A stretch of 42,727 nucleotides of DNA from Anaerolineae bacterium. GTDB lineage: Bacteria > Chloroflexota > Anaerolineae > J036 > Brachytrichaceae. The notes under the pieces are model-generated. The model was not told the origin of the DNA. It saw only the letters and a list, made by a program, of their open reading frames with translations, and did no database searches. A program made the position numbers and the translations under genes. This document shows positions 25,058 to 34,034 of the stretch, one piece after another (within the stretch, counting starts at the first letter, position 1; each line of letters begins with the position of its first letter). Location of the stretch: positions 1 through 42,727 of the forward strand of contig JAHBAL020000276.1 in the NCBI GenBank assembly GCA_018500105.2. The letters run 5' to 3'.

Positions 25058-25876
25058 ATGAGCAAGCTCCGCATCGTTCTCCGCCTCATCGCTTTTCTTG
25101 CCGTCACCGTCGGGGTTTACCTCATTTGGTCAGCAGGCCAGCTTGTATGCTTACATGCTCACCAGCGGCGGTTGGCTTGGCGCAATTGGGCGTTTGGCAC
25201 ATGGGCGCGGCTAATGTGCCGCGTGATTGGCCTGCGAGTAAGCCAGCGCGGCCCGCTGCCAAAGCCGCCGTTCTTGCTCGTTACCAATCATCTGAGCTAC
25301 CTCGATGTCATCGTCATTGCGGCGCAGGTCAATTGCACCTTGGTGGCAAAACAACAAGTGGCAACATGGCCTTTGTTGGGCGCGATGGCGCGTCGCATTG
25401 GCATCATTTTTCTCGACCGCGCCAATATTGCCGATGTGTCGCGCACGGGTGAGGTCATGCGAAGCGCCATACAAGACGGGCAAGGGGTGGTCTTGTTTCC
25501 CGAAGGAACCAGTTCGCCGGGTCAGCGTGTGCTGCCGTTTTATTCGCCGCTATTCGAGCCAGTGGTTCGCTTGGGGTTGCCGGTCAGCTATGCCAGCCTA
25601 AGCTATCGCTCGCCCGCCCCCGCCCGGCCTGCGCATCTTAATGTGTGCTGGTGGGGCGATATGACTTTTCTTGACCACTTGCTTGGTCTGTTTGCCTTGC
25701 CCTATGTCGAGGCGGATGTGCATTTTGGTGCTGCGCCGGTATATGATGGTGACCGTAAACGTCTTGCCAAGCGGCTCCACGCCGAAATCAACCAAATTTT
25801 CATCCCATCTGCCGCCCAAGATGCCTCGCTTGACTACGCCCAAGGCCCAGCTTGGCTCAAGGCGACGGGGCATTAA
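25058..25876 (+). CDS. olsA: OlsA/PlsC-like 1-acyl-glycerol-3-phosphate-type O-acyltransferase
   Basis: This 272-residue membrane acyltransferase has an N-terminal transmembrane helix ('LIAFLAVTVGVYLIWSAGQLV') and the PlsC motifs. Motif I is NHLSYLD (HX4D) near residue 80, 'FLDRAN' near 128 carries the motif II Arg, and motif III is 'VVLFPEGTSSPG' near 150. With the preceding OlsB-like gene it would complete ornithine lipid by O-acylating the 3-hydroxyl of lyso-ornithine lipid. On its own it could also be a phosphatidic-acid-forming PlsC. The tight two-gene arrangement supports the OlsBA reading. Confidence 0.8.
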   Translation: MSKLRIVLRLIAFLAVTVGVYLIWSAGQLVCLHAHQRRLAWRNWAFGTWARLMCRVIGLRVSQRGPLPKPPFLLVTNHLSYLDVIVIAAQVNCTLVAKQQVATWPLLGAMARRIGIIFLDRANIADVSRTGEVMRSAIQDGQGVVLFPEGTSSPGQRVLPFYSPLFEPVVRLGLPVSYASLSYRSPAPARPAHLNVCWWGDMTFLDHLLGLFALPYVEADVHFGAAPVYDGDRKRLAKRLHAEINQIFIPSAAQDASLDYAQGPAWLKATGH

Positions 25877-25877
25877 G

Positions 25878-25964
25878 AAATGGGTGAATGGGTGAATGAG
25901 TGAATGAGTGAATGCACGAATATTATCATTCGCCCATTCACCCATTCACTCATTCACTCATTCC
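25878..25964. repeat. Octamer-built inverted repeat (GAATGAGT / ACTCATTC)
   Basis: Left-half words GGTGAATG and GAGTGAATG are mirrored by CATTCACC and CATTCACTC in the right half, with a short centre near 25915-25926. It uses the same word as the aroE-coaE spacer. It begins two bases after the olsA stop and ends nine bases before the DinB-like gene's start codon. Confidence 0.85.
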
Positions 25965-25973
25965 AAAACTTCT

Positions 25974-26492
25974 ATGTTTCAATCCTTAATAGATGCTAAT
26001 ATCATGTTGTTGGGGCAGGCTCAACAGTTGTTGCCGAAATTGAATGATGCGCAATTTACCTATTTTCCAAGACCGGCATTTCAGGCCGGGGTAGGCACGC
26101 ATTTGCGGCATTGCCTCGATTTTTATCACGCCTTTTTGGCTGGGCTGCCCAATGGCGGTGTAGATTATGATGCTCGGCAGCGCGACCCGCAAATTGAGCA
26201 TGATCGCCACTACGCCGACGCCAAAATTGAGGCAATCGCCCAGCGGTTACGCCAATTGCCCATGCTGCCCGACAATGCGCCGCTGCAAGTGAAGGTGAAC
26301 GACAGCGGGCGCGGCGTCATGGGGCATTCGTCGGTCTCGCGCGAACTTCAGGCGCTTATCGAGCACACTATTCACCACTATGCGCTGATGGCGGTTTTGC
26401 TCAAATTGCAAGGCTTTGATCCGGGCAATGCGTTTGGCGTTGCCCCTTCGACCCTGCTGCATTGGCAATCGCACCAGCCCACGCATGGCTGA
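25974..26492 (+). CDS. DinB-superfamily four-helix protein
   Basis: This 172-residue protein starts at the ATG at 25974 (MFQSLIDANIMLL); the longer frame is translated repeat. It looks like a DinB/YfiT four-helix bundle. Candidate metal-binding His residues appear in 'GTHLRHCLDFYHAFL' and 'EHTIHHYALMAVLL'. Members include thiol-dependent transferases and putative metal-dependent hydrolases; the specific reaction cannot be given. It converges with another DinB-type gene on the opposite strand 24 bases away. Confidence 0.7.
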   Translation: MFQSLIDANIMLLGQAQQLLPKLNDAQFTYFPRPAFQAGVGTHLRHCLDFYHAFLAGLPNGGVDYDARQRDPQIEHDRHYADAKIEAIAQRLRQLPMLPDNAPLQVKVNDSGRGVMGHSSVSRELQALIEHTIHHYALMAVLLKLQGFDPGNAFGVAPSTLLHWQSHQPTHG

Positions 26493-26516
26493 TTTTGCAC
26501 CTGCGCGAGCAAAGAT

Positions 26517-26987
26517 TTACAACGCCGAAATGGTGCGCTGCATTTGAGCCAGATGATCTTCGCCGTGTTGCACATACCCCCGCAAAATGCGGTTGAGCGA
26601 CATTTCGCCATTGTCGGGATGCAATCCTACCCGCGCCCATGCGTCATCGGGCAAGGTGCGGAAAAAATAGGCCCAGCGTTGGTGCAAATGCCTCAGCAAG
26701 CTGAGTGGCCCGCTGATATCGGCGTCACTGGCGTCGGAAAAAGCGGCCCATGCGTCTTGGTCATATGGCTTGAGCGGCGGGCGATGCTCGGTGGCAATTA
26801 ATTTGCAACGCACATAGCTGTTTATGTGCGAATCAACCAAATGATGCACATTTTGCGCCACGCTCCATTCGGGCATGAGCGGGCGGGCGACGAGTTGGGC
26901 TGGCGTGAGCGATGCAACCAGTTGGGCCACTTGGTCGGGTAATTGGGCGATCTTTTCGATCAGGGTTTGGCGTTCAGATGCGGTCAT
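26517..26987 (-). CDS. DinB-superfamily protein (DfsB/YfiT type)
   Basis: This 156-residue protein follows the DinB fold pattern closely: 'WSVAQNVHHLVDSHINSYVR' provides a His pair on helix 2, and 'ILRGYVQHGEDHLAQM' provides the third His and the family's 'HxxxHxxQ' ending. That gives the usual three-His metal site. These proteins are often thiol transferases (bacillithiol- or mycothiol-dependent), but the substrate is unknown. It is convergent with the DinB-like gene to its left. Confidence 0.85.
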   Translation of the reverse strand: MTASERQTLIEKIAQLPDQVAQLVASLTPAQLVARPLMPEWSVAQNVHHLVDSHINSYVRCKLIATEHRPPLKPYDQDAWAAFSDASDADISGPLSLLRHLHQRWAYFFRTLPDDAWARVGLHPDNGEMSLNRILRGYVQHGEDHLAQMQRTISAL

Positions 26988-27014
26988 AGGCTGGTAACTA
27001 TACCAGCGTTGGCA

Positions 27015-27596
27015 TTACAAACGCAATCGCCGAATAACCGCACCCACCATCACTGCCAAACCAACTGCCGGGATGAGGTCGAAAATGGCCGCCAGTGAAA
27101 AGCGAAAGAGGCCCAACAAACCGGGCAAAATCGCAAAATAGGCGCCGCCGATGACGATGGCGATGGCCGCGACCAGCCAAATGTATTGCCCGCGTGCGGG
27201 TTTGATCGCACGTCCAATCACATCGCCCAGCTTTGTGCCAATGGCAGGCGCGGCTGCCAACGTCAGAATAATGGCGATAAACGGGATTCCGCTCATGATT
27301 TGCAAAATAAAGCCGGTCACGGCCCCGCCCACCAACGCCACCAACGCTGCAATGAGATAGTGCTGCGGGCCAGCGTTATAAAACGTCGCCACCCGTCCTT
27401 TGACAAAATATGGGCAAACGTAGCCGGTGGGCGTGCGCACTGCATCTTTCACCATCAATGGGCGTTCACATTTGGCACAGCGCAGGGTGGTTTCTCCACT
27501 GGCTTTATATTGGCAATTGGCGATTAATTCCGCATTGGCTGCTGCGGTCGAGGTTTCGCGGGTGAGATTTTGCACAGCGGGTATTTTACGCGCCAA
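27015..27596 (-). CDS. Membrane protein with N-terminal zinc-ribbon-like segment
   Basis: This is a 193-residue protein. Residues about 28-62 contain 'RCAKCERPLMV' and a later 'GYVCPYFVKG', giving three Cys that may form a degenerate zinc ribbon. From about residue 78 there are four hydrophobic helices in two pairs ('YLIAALVALVGGAVTGFILQ', 'IPFIAIILTLAAAPAIGT', 'YIWLVAAIAIVIGGAYFAIL', 'AVGLAVMVGAVI'). I cannot name the family. It is transcribed in the same direction as the upstream-lying DinB gene and divergently from pyruvate kinase. Confidence 0.7.
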   Translation of the reverse strand: MARKIPAVQNLTRETSTAAANAELIANCQYKASGETTLRCAKCERPLMVKDAVRTPTGYVCPYFVKGRVATFYNAGPQHYLIAALVALVGGAVTGFILQIMSGIPFIAIILTLAAAPAIGTKLGDVIGRAIKPARGQYIWLVAAIAIVIGGAYFAILPGLLGLFRFSLAAIFDLIPAVGLAVMVGAVIRRLRL

Positions 27597-27730
27597 GTGT
27601 AAGAGATTGATAACACACGCGACCGCTGGCGTGTGGGGCTGCGTTTTTGAGGTTATACTTAGCGTCTAAATGACAATATTAAGGAAAAAGCCTTGTGTTT
27701 GATTGAATATAGGCTTAGAATAGGGCGATT

Positions 27731-29185
27731 ATGCGAACGAAAATTGTAGCTACCATTGGTCCAGCCAGTGAAAACGAAGATGTATTGCGGCAGATGATCC
27801 GCGCCGGGATGAGTGTGGCGCGGCTTAACTTTTCGCACGGAAGTCACGACGATCACAAGCGTCGTTTGGAGTTGGTGCGCCGGATGGCGCGGGAAGAAAA
27901 TGCTTATGTCGCCGTGATGGGCGACTTGCAAGGCCCCAAATTTCGGGTGGGCAATTTGCCCAAAGAAGGGGTGAAATTGATCAACGGCGAGGTGATTAGC
28001 TTGTCGTGTAGCGCCAAACTCGCCGCCGATCAAATTCCATTGCCGCACCCAGAGTTAATTCACGCCATGCAGCCGGGGATGCGGGTGTTAATTGACGATG
28101 GCGTGTTAATGTTGCGCGTCGTGGATGTTGGCAGTGACGTCGCCCGTTGTATCGTCACAGCGGGGGGCACATTGTTGCCCCGCAAAGGGGTCAGCCTGCC
28201 CGGCAGCAAAATCTCGGTGTCGTCAATGAGCGACAAAGACCGCGAAGACCTTAAATTTATGCTGCAAATTGGCATTGATGCGGTGGCGCTGTCGTTTGTG
28301 CGCACCGCCGATGACTTGCGCGAGCTGCGTGCTTTGATCAATGTGTATGTGCCCAACAAGGCTGACCAACCTTTGGTTGTCGCCAAGATCGAAAAGCCCG
28401 AAGCCGTGACCGACTTGGCCGCCATTCTCAAGGTGACCGATGTGGTCATGGTGGCGCGTGGCGATTTGGGTGTCGAGGCATTGCCACAAGAAGTGCCGTT
28501 TTATCAAAAACGCATCATTCGTGCGTGCGGTCGAGCGGGCATTCCGGTCATCACCGCCACCCAAATGCTGCAAAGCATGGTCGAATCGCCAACCCCAACC
28601 CGCGCCGAAGCCACCGACGTGGCAAATGCGGTGCTTGATGGCACAGACGCGGTGATGCTGAGCGCCGAAACCGCCACCGGCACTTATCCGGTCGAGGCGA
28701 TTCAAATGATGCAAGCGATTGCCACCCACGCCGAGCGCGAAGAGGACAAAGTCGCCGCCAAAGATCGCCGCAAGTGGCGTTTGAAGAAGGTGGATAGCCT
28801 GAATGTGAGCGGCCCCGATGAAGTGACCGAAGCCATCACCCACGCGGCAGTAGATGTTGCGGGCGATGTTAAGGCAGCGGCGATTGTGTGCATGACCCAT
28901 TCAGGCCTCAGCGCCCGCATGATTTCGCGTCATCGTCCTTCTGTGCCCATCATTGCCTTGGCCGCCGCCCAACGCGCCTACAAATACAGCGCCTTTATCT
29001 GGGATGCCAAACCGATCTCGGTTGAGTTTATGGGCGATGTTGATCAGGCATTTGAGAATGCGGCCCGCATTGTCAAGGAAAACGGTTTTGCAAAGTCTGG
29101 CGACCGGATCGTGATTGTGTCGGGCGTGCCGCTTGGTCGTGGCGTCGGCACAACCAACATTTGCAAAGTGCAGCCGGTCATTTAA
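27731..29185 (+). CDS. pyk: Pyruvate kinase
   Basis: This 484-residue glycolytic enzyme transfers phosphate from phosphoenolpyruvate to ADP. The N-terminus 'RTKIVATIGPAS' is canonical. Active-site segments are 'MSVARLNFSHG', 'GDLQGPKFRVG', 'SFVRTADDL', 'VAKIEKPEAV' and the signature 'VMVARGDLGVEALPQEVP', followed by 'ITATQMLQSM' and 'PTRAEATDVANAVLDGTDAVMLS'. The length matches standard bacterial enzymes without a C-terminal PEP-utiliser extension. It is monocistronic and ends in a strong intrinsic terminator. Confidence 0.97.
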   Translation: MRTKIVATIGPASENEDVLRQMIRAGMSVARLNFSHGSHDDHKRRLELVRRMAREENAYVAVMGDLQGPKFRVGNLPKEGVKLINGEVISLSCSAKLAADQIPLPHPELIHAMQPGMRVLIDDGVLMLRVVDVGSDVARCIVTAGGTLLPRKGVSLPGSKISVSSMSDKDREDLKFMLQIGIDAVALSFVRTADDLRELRALINVYVPNKADQPLVVAKIEKPEAVTDLAAILKVTDVVMVARGDLGVEALPQEVPFYQKRIIRACGRAGIPVITATQMLQSMVESPTPTRAEATDVANAVLDGTDAVMLSAETATGTYPVEAIQMMQAIATHAEREEDKVAAKDRRKWRLKKVDSLNVSGPDEVTEAITHAAVDVAGDVKAAAIVCMTHSGLSARMISRHRPSVPIIALAAAQRAYKYSAFIWDAKPISVEFMGDVDQAFENAARIVKENGFAKSGDRIVIVSGVPLGRGVGTTNICKVQPVI

Positions 29186-29203
29186 GGTGCTTATAAAGCA
29201 TTT

Positions 29204-29263
29204 ATGCCCATCCCCCCTATCGCCGCGCTTGTTTAGCTGGCGATAGGGGGGATGGGCATTTTT
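29204..29263. terminator. Intrinsic terminator of pyk (bidirectional position)
   Basis: Arms 29204-29224 and 29239-29259 are perfectly complementary over 21 bases with a 14-base loop and are followed by a five-base T-run. The hairpin begins 18 bases after the pyk stop codon. The leftward beta-helix gene ends at 29281, so it probably stops both transcripts. Confidence 0.95.
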
Positions 29264-29280
29264 CGCTACTTCAACCCAAC

Positions 29281-30768
29281 TCAATTCACTACAAGGTTAT
29301 CAACCTGCGTCGTGTTTATGCATTCGGGCGACACCTCAATCGCTAGCCCGCCATTAAACCCAAAGACATTGCCATGCCCAGCCAACCCAATTTTGATATC
29401 AGTGCTTTCTGTCACATAAAGCCCCTGTTCACCATTGCCCAAGTTGATGGGTGAGATTTGGTCGCCACCGGTATAGCTGATCCCGATACGGTTGCCTACC
29501 ACGCGGTGTTTGCTACCTTTATGCAACCAAATGCCTTGGCTCCCATTACCGCCAATCAAATTGGCTTTAAATGACTGACAAGCTTGGGTGCAACCAATCA
29601 TATTGCCCTCGCCGCCATTTGTGTAGATGCCAGTGCTAGCATTGCCCAGTTTTTGTTGTCCAAAGCGATCAACCCCAATATAGTTGCCTAAGATACTGTT
29701 ATAAACTGAATGTTGCAAATAAATGCCGCTAACGCCATTCCCAGAGATTAGGTTACGGTCTTCGATAGTAAGCCCGCCGATGACATTGTCGCCGCCGCCG
29801 ATAATGTGCACTCCAACAGCGCCATTTGCCAAAACTGCGTCACCCGCCGAGGTTGTGCCAATCACGTTACCTTTTATTTTGGCGGCAAATACCGCATCGG
29901 TGAATAACACCCCAGCATTTTTATTGCCGGCAATCCAGTTATTGCGGATGAGTGTGTTTGGCACATTTGGCCCCACAACCTGCACCCCATGATTATTGGG
30001 CACTACATTGGCCGCAGCATTGGGGTTAATTGGCGAGGTGTAAGCCCCGATGCTGTTCCCAATCACTTGCACATCGCTGCCGTGAATATGAATACCGGCC
30101 TCTTTATGACAACCAATCACATTATTTTCAATCACAACGGAGGGTTGACCTTGCCACGCAAAAACCGCCCCAAGCACCCGCACCCCATATCCCCCTTGAC
30201 GAAACACATCTACCGACTCAACGCAATTGCCTTTGACCATGCCCAACCAATTATCACGAATGTCCATACCAGTGCCAAAACCGACTTCCAGATCGGCGGC
30301 ATTGGCTGGGCTAGACGAAATACGCATATTTTTAACCTTGCTGTTATTGCCTTTAATGACCAAGGTTGGGCCAGATGACACATTAATGGCATTGATATGC
30401 GTAAGAATCGGCCCCAAGTGAATTTGACCGTTCAGGTCGCGTTTGCCGTCGATATCAATCTTGGCCGTAATCACAGGCAAGGCGCTTTGTGGCTTAATCA
30501 TGGCCACATTGCTGGCAAACCGAATTTGCCCGACTCCAAAGGCATTGGCCTGCATAATGGCCGCCCGCAAACTACATTTGCCTGTCACGGTCTCACATTT
30601 AATGTTGTTGATGTCTTTGTCTGGGTCATCCGAAGCTGTATCTACGACAAAATGGTCGGCCCCAGCCGGTAATACCCATGCTTGGGCCGATTGTGGCATC
30701 AGGCTAAGCATCGAAAGTGTTGCGCCTAGCAAGCTGCAAGCGGCGCGTTTAAATATTTTTGTGTTCAT
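29281..30768 (-). CDS. Secreted right-handed beta-helix protein with CSLREA domain
   Basis: This 495-residue protein has a signal peptide (MNTKIFKRAACSLLGATL followed by a hydrophobic run and AQA cleavage near residue 30). A CSLREA-type module follows ('FVVDTASDD...KCSLRAAIMQANAFG', residues about 37-80). The rest is a series of imperfect PbH1 turns rich in Asn, Ile and Gly ('IENNVIGCHKEAGIHIHGSDVQVIGN' type) that build a parallel beta-helix. The function is probably surface adhesion or polysaccharide interaction; no lyase active site can be identified. No membrane anchor or sorting motif is visible at the C-terminus, which ends abruptly at residue 495. Confidence 0.85.
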   Translation of the reverse strand: MNTKIFKRAACSLLGATLSMLSLMPQSAQAWVLPAGADHFVVDTASDDPDKDINNIKCETVTGKCSLRAAIMQANAFGVGQIRFASNVAMIKPQSALPVITAKIDIDGKRDLNGQIHLGPILTHINAINVSSGPTLVIKGNNSKVKNMRISSSPANAADLEVGFGTGMDIRDNWLGMVKGNCVESVDVFRQGGYGVRVLGAVFAWQGQPSVVIENNVIGCHKEAGIHIHGSDVQVIGNSIGAYTSPINPNAAANVVPNNHGVQVVGPNVPNTLIRNNWIAGNKNAGVLFTDAVFAAKIKGNVIGTTSAGDAVLANGAVGVHIIGGGDNVIGGLTIEDRNLISGNGVSGIYLQHSVYNSILGNYIGVDRFGQQKLGNASTGIYTNGGEGNMIGCTQACQSFKANLIGGNGSQGIWLHKGSKHRVVGNRIGISYTGGDQISPINLGNGEQGLYVTESTDIKIGLAGHGNVFGFNGGLAIEVSPECINTTQVDNLVVN

Positions 30769-30868
30769 GTTATTTTTCCTTTTTTTAGTATGAATACAGC
30801 ATACAATTCATCTTTAGCAAATGTGTCTCAAAAAAACACAACTTTCTATCATCGGTACAATCGGCTCT

Positions 30869-32125
30869 ATGGCACAACCCAACGGCACATTTGCCCAAAC
30901 CTTCGCCCCACTCAAAAATCGCAACTTTAGTCTTTACTTCGCTGGGCAAGGCATCTCACTCATCGGAACGTTCATGCAGCAAGTGGCCCAGCAATGGCTG
31001 ATCTGGGACCTTTCGCACGATTCACGCTTGATCGGTGTCGCCGGAGCCTTGGCGTTTTTGCCGATGGTCTTCATCGGGCCGATCACCAGTTCGTTGGCAG
31101 ACCGAGTTGACCGGCGAAAACTGCTCATCATCACCCAAATAATTGATATGTTGCTGGCGTTTTCGCTGGCGCTATTGGTGATCTTTGATGTGCGTTCGGT
31201 TTGGCCGGTGCTGGTGCTGGCCGGTTTGCTCGGCATCGTTTCGTCATTCACCATCCCCGCCCAATCGGCGTTTATTGGCGACCTGAGCGGCATGTCCGAA
31301 ATTCGCTCAGCCTACACCATTTATGGCATGGTGATCGAAACTGCGCGGTTGGTCGGGCCGGCCATCGCCGGGCAAGTGGTGGCCTTGCTTGGCACAGCCA
31401 CTGCCTTTGCGCTCAATGGCCTGAGCTTTCTCGCCGTCATTGCCAGCCTGATTATGGTGCGGGCACAACAAAAACGCCAATCTAGCGCAAAACCGAACCC
31501 GCTGGCCGATTTCAAAGAATCGCTAATTTACATGCGACATTCGCCACGAATGCTTGATCTGTTGTTATGCCGTTTGTTGGTGATGTTGTTTATTTTTTCC
31601 AGTTTGCAATTGGCTGCGCCGATTGCAGATCAGGTTTTGCGCGGCGGCCCTGAGTTGGTCGGCAACATGTTCGCGGCTTCGGGGGCGGGGGCGCTATTGG
31701 GTGCGCTTGTGGTCGCTCCGCAATTGCAACGAATGCAACGCGCTGGATTAGGGCTTTCTTTCACCTTAATTTGGTCGGGGATTTGGCTCATCATCACCTC
31801 ATCGTTCACCACGCCCGCCCTCACCATCTTGGGAATTTTCCTCTATAGCGTTAATATTCCGGTTGTGCTCACCAATGTCGCCTCGCTTACCCAAGTGCTT
31901 TCGCCACCCAATATGCGGGCGCGGTTGAGCGGGGCCTCGCAAATGATCGCTTCGGCGGCCCAACCCATCGGCGCGTTAATGGTCGGTTGGCTCGGCAACG
32001 TCCTCGGCCCCCTCACCGCCATCCGCGTCAATGGCATTCTTATGCTTACCATCTCACTCGGCCTGCTCATCTTCAGCACCGGCTTCCGCAATTGGGTTCC
32101 CGCCCCACATACCTCTGAGTCCTAA
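30869..32125 (+). CDS. Major facilitator superfamily transporter (MFS_3/EntS type)
   Basis: This 418-residue protein starts with the ATG at 30869 (MAQPNGTFAQTFAPLKNRNFSLY), the usual MFS_3 N-terminus; the upstream ATG adds untypical residues. About 12 transmembrane helices are visible. The loop 2-3 signature appears as 'GPITSSLADRVDRRKLLIITQ', and a long central loop separates helices 6 and 7. Relatives export siderophores, drugs or other small molecules in exchange for protons. No biosynthetic cluster adjoins it, so the substrate cannot be inferred. Confidence 0.9.
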   Translation: MAQPNGTFAQTFAPLKNRNFSLYFAGQGISLIGTFMQQVAQQWLIWDLSHDSRLIGVAGALAFLPMVFIGPITSSLADRVDRRKLLIITQIIDMLLAFSLALLVIFDVRSVWPVLVLAGLLGIVSSFTIPAQSAFIGDLSGMSEIRSAYTIYGMVIETARLVGPAIAGQVVALLGTATAFALNGLSFLAVIASLIMVRAQQKRQSSAKPNPLADFKESLIYMRHSPRMLDLLLCRLLVMLFIFSSLQLAAPIADQVLRGGPELVGNMFAASGAGALLGALVVAPQLQRMQRAGLGLSFTLIWSGIWLIITSSFTTPALTILGIFLYSVNIPVVLTNVASLTQVLSPPNMRARLSGASQMIASAAQPIGALMVGWLGNVLGPLTAIRVNGILMLTISLGLLIFSTGFRNWVPAPHTSES

Positions 32126-32130
32126 GTCTC

Positions 32131-32180
32131 AAGTGCTAAGTGCTAAGTGGGAAATACTTAGCACTTAGCACTTAGCACTT
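32131..32180. repeat. AAGTGCT-heptamer inverted repeat
   Basis: Arms AAGTGCTAAGTGCTAAGT (32131-32148) and its complement (32156-32173) flank a seven-base loop (GGGAAAT). A further half-copy extends the right side to 32180. It uses the same heptamer as the hairpin inside the fdh operon. It fills the short spacer between the MFS and AEC transporter genes. Confidence 0.9.
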
Positions 32181-32192
32181 TCTACTTCTATC

Positions 32193-33101
32193 ATGTCAGG
32201 TTTCATCTCCATCTTCCTAAACGTGCTTGGCCCTGTATTTTTATTGCTGGCGCTGGGTTACTATGCCGCCCCGAGGCTGGGGCTAGAGGCACGCACCCTG
32301 TCGCGGGTGGCGTATTACATCATTTCACCCGCCTTCGTGCTCACCATTTTGGGCAGCGCCAAACTCGAGGCGCAACTCACCGCCCGCATGATCGGCTTTA
32401 TTACACTCACTTACTTGATCTCGATGGCGCTTGCCATGTTGATTGCCAAATTGCTCAACCGCCCCCGCTCAATGATCGCAGCCTATGCCATGATCGCCGT
32501 GTTTGGCAATGTCGGCAATTTTGGCTTGCCCATCAGCCAATTTGCCCAAGGCAAAGAGGCGCTCATTCCCGGCACGGTCTACTTTTTGGCAAATATGGTG
32601 CTGGGATTTGTGGTATGTGTAGCGATTGCACAATTGATGAAGGGCGGCAACCCCGTGCAGGCCGCGCTGAAAGTGGTGAAAACGCCCGCCTTGTTGGCCT
32701 TGCCGCCTGCGCTGATCATCAACTATTTTGACATTGTTTTGCCGCCGCTCATTACGCGGCCTGCCGAGTTGCTCACACCAGCGCTTATCCCCATCATGCT
32801 CATCACGCTTGGGGCGCAATTGGCGGCGGCGGGCATCCCCAAGCCCGATCTCGATATCGTATTGTCGGGTGTTATTCGGCTGGTCACTGGGGCGGTCTTG
32901 TCATTCGCCTTGGTCGGGCTGTTCAATTTGCCCTTGCTTGAGCGCAATGTCGGTATCTTGCAAGCCAGCATGCCCGCTGCCGTACTGGTTAGCATCATTG
33001 CGCTCGAAAATGATGTAAAGCCAGAGTTCGTCACTGCATCGGTGCTGCTATCCAACCTGCTTAGCGCCATCTCGCTCGGCGTAGTGTTGGCGTTTATGTA
33101 G
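32193..33101 (+). CDS. AEC-family (auxin efflux carrier) transporter
   Basis: This 302-residue membrane protein has about ten helices in two five-helix halves. The family look includes 'VLGPVFLLLALGYYAAPRLGLEARTLSRVAYYIISPAFVL', 'AVFGNVGNFGLPISQFAQG' (the NxGNxGLP motif of helix 4) and 'LLTPALIPIMLITLGAQLA'. Bacterial AEC proteins move malate, malonate or other organic acids. The start ATG at 32193 immediately follows the heptamer hairpin, so translation initiation is close to a strong structure. It is convergent with the TRIC-like gene. Confidence 0.9.
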   Translation: MSGFISIFLNVLGPVFLLLALGYYAAPRLGLEARTLSRVAYYIISPAFVLTILGSAKLEAQLTARMIGFITLTYLISMALAMLIAKLLNRPRSMIAAYAMIAVFGNVGNFGLPISQFAQGKEALIPGTVYFLANMVLGFVVCVAIAQLMKGGNPVQAALKVVKTPALLALPPALIINYFDIVLPPLITRPAELLTPALIPIMLITLGAQLAAAGIPKPDLDIVLSGVIRLVTGAVLSFALVGLFNLPLLERNVGILQASMPAAVLVSIIALENDVKPEFVTASVLLSNLLSAISLGVVLAFM

Positions 33102-33106
33102 CTGGG

Positions 33107-33709
33107 TTAAAACGGCAACCGCCAATCGAACCGCATTGCCAACAGGCGCAAACCCGCCGCCACGACAATGCTCGCCAGCGTCGCCAGCGCGACATCGGGG
33201 TGATCGGGCCGCGCCCACCAATAGGCCAATCCACCCATAAAGGCACATGTGGCGTAAAGTTGCGTGTGCTGCATAAAAATGGTGGGCACTTGGTTAAACA
33301 AAATATCACGCAACACACCGCCAAATGTGGCGGTGATCACGCCCATCACAATGGCGATAAATGGCGCAAGATTCAGTGTCAGCGCATGTTCTGTGCCACT
33401 GGCGCTAAACAGCCCCAGCGCAATCGCATCCATCACAATCACAAATCGCTCTTGCGGCAACTGCGGATAAATACGCATCATGATCGAAGAAATGAGCGCC
33501 ACCGCAAAAATCAGCGAGGCGAAACTGGGGTTTTCGATCCAATACAACGGGTGACGATTGAGCAACATATCGCGCAATGTGCCGCCTCCCAATGCCACAA
33601 TGAAGGCGATGACATAAGCGCCGATCAAATCCATATTGCGCCGCCGCGCCTCGATGGCGCTGGCAATGGCGATGACAAGCACGGCGATTAACTCGATGAA
33701 TTGCAACAT
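33107..33709 (-). CDS. TRIC/YicG-family (UPF0126) cation channel-like protein
   Basis: This 200-residue protein starts at the Met in MLQFIELIAVLVIAIASAIEA (33709). It has seven hydrophobic segments in two three-helix repeats, each with the family motif: GGGTLRDML in the first half and 'GGVLRDILF' in the second. Bacterial UPF0126 proteins are homologues of the trimeric intracellular cation channels; their role may be K+ flux or glycine-related transport. A few bases separate it from the convergent AEC gene. Confidence 0.88.
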   Translation of the reverse strand: MLQFIELIAVLVIAIASAIEARRRNMDLIGAYVIAFIVALGGGTLRDMLLNRHPLYWIENPSFASLIFAVALISSIMMRIYPQLPQERFVIVMDAIALGLFSASGTEHALTLNLAPFIAIVMGVITATFGGVLRDILFNQVPTIFMQHTQLYATCAFMGGLAYWWARPDHPDVALATLASIVVAAGLRLLAMRFDWRLPF

Positions 33710-34034
33710 GCTGCAAGTATAGTGATTTGTTTTACACAAATATTGCGATTTCTTAACAGCGGCATCATGGTTTCATAATCACACCTGATTATGCTGAAGA
33801 CGAGAGTGAACGGCCAAAGCGATTTAACCAAACGACTTTGGCCTCCAAAGTATTGGGAATATCAATGAATATTGTAAAAGCTTAGGCAGGCAAGCCGCTC
33901 GGGACATTTTAACCACGAAAAGCACAAAACACACGAAAGAGAATTCTATTTTAGTGCGCGTCGTGTCTTTCGTGGTTCAGCAAGCCCAGCGACTAAGTTT
34001 TTACTAAATATCAATAAAAGGAGACACGTTTTAT
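33710..34034. other. 325-base intergenic region upstream of the triple-PDZ gene
   Basis: The region separates the leftward TRIC-like gene from the rightward PDZ gene, so it should hold both promoters. Apart from the 67-bp inverted repeat listed separately and a small GGCCAAAG/CTTTGGCC stem near 33810-33841, I see no feature. The PDZ gene has a clear AAGGAG ribosome site at 34017-34022. Confidence 0.6.
33911..33977. repeat. 67-bp inverted-repeat element (AACCACGAAA / TTTCGTGGTT)
   Basis: Termini AACCACGAAA at 33911-33920 and TTTCGTGGTT at 33968-33977 are exact inverted repeats, and inner words (CACACGAAAG against CTTTCGTG) extend the symmetry. The style resembles the CACAAAG/CTTTGTG words of the 136-bp element, which suggests a related small mobile repeat. 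Confidence 0.65.

Noticed and set aside
33200-33691. 163-codon plus-strand ORF opposite the TRIC-like gene
   Set aside because: The minus-strand frame has two GGG(x)xRD motifs and a coherent helix pattern, while this frame is hydrophilic and His/Arg-rich with no motif.
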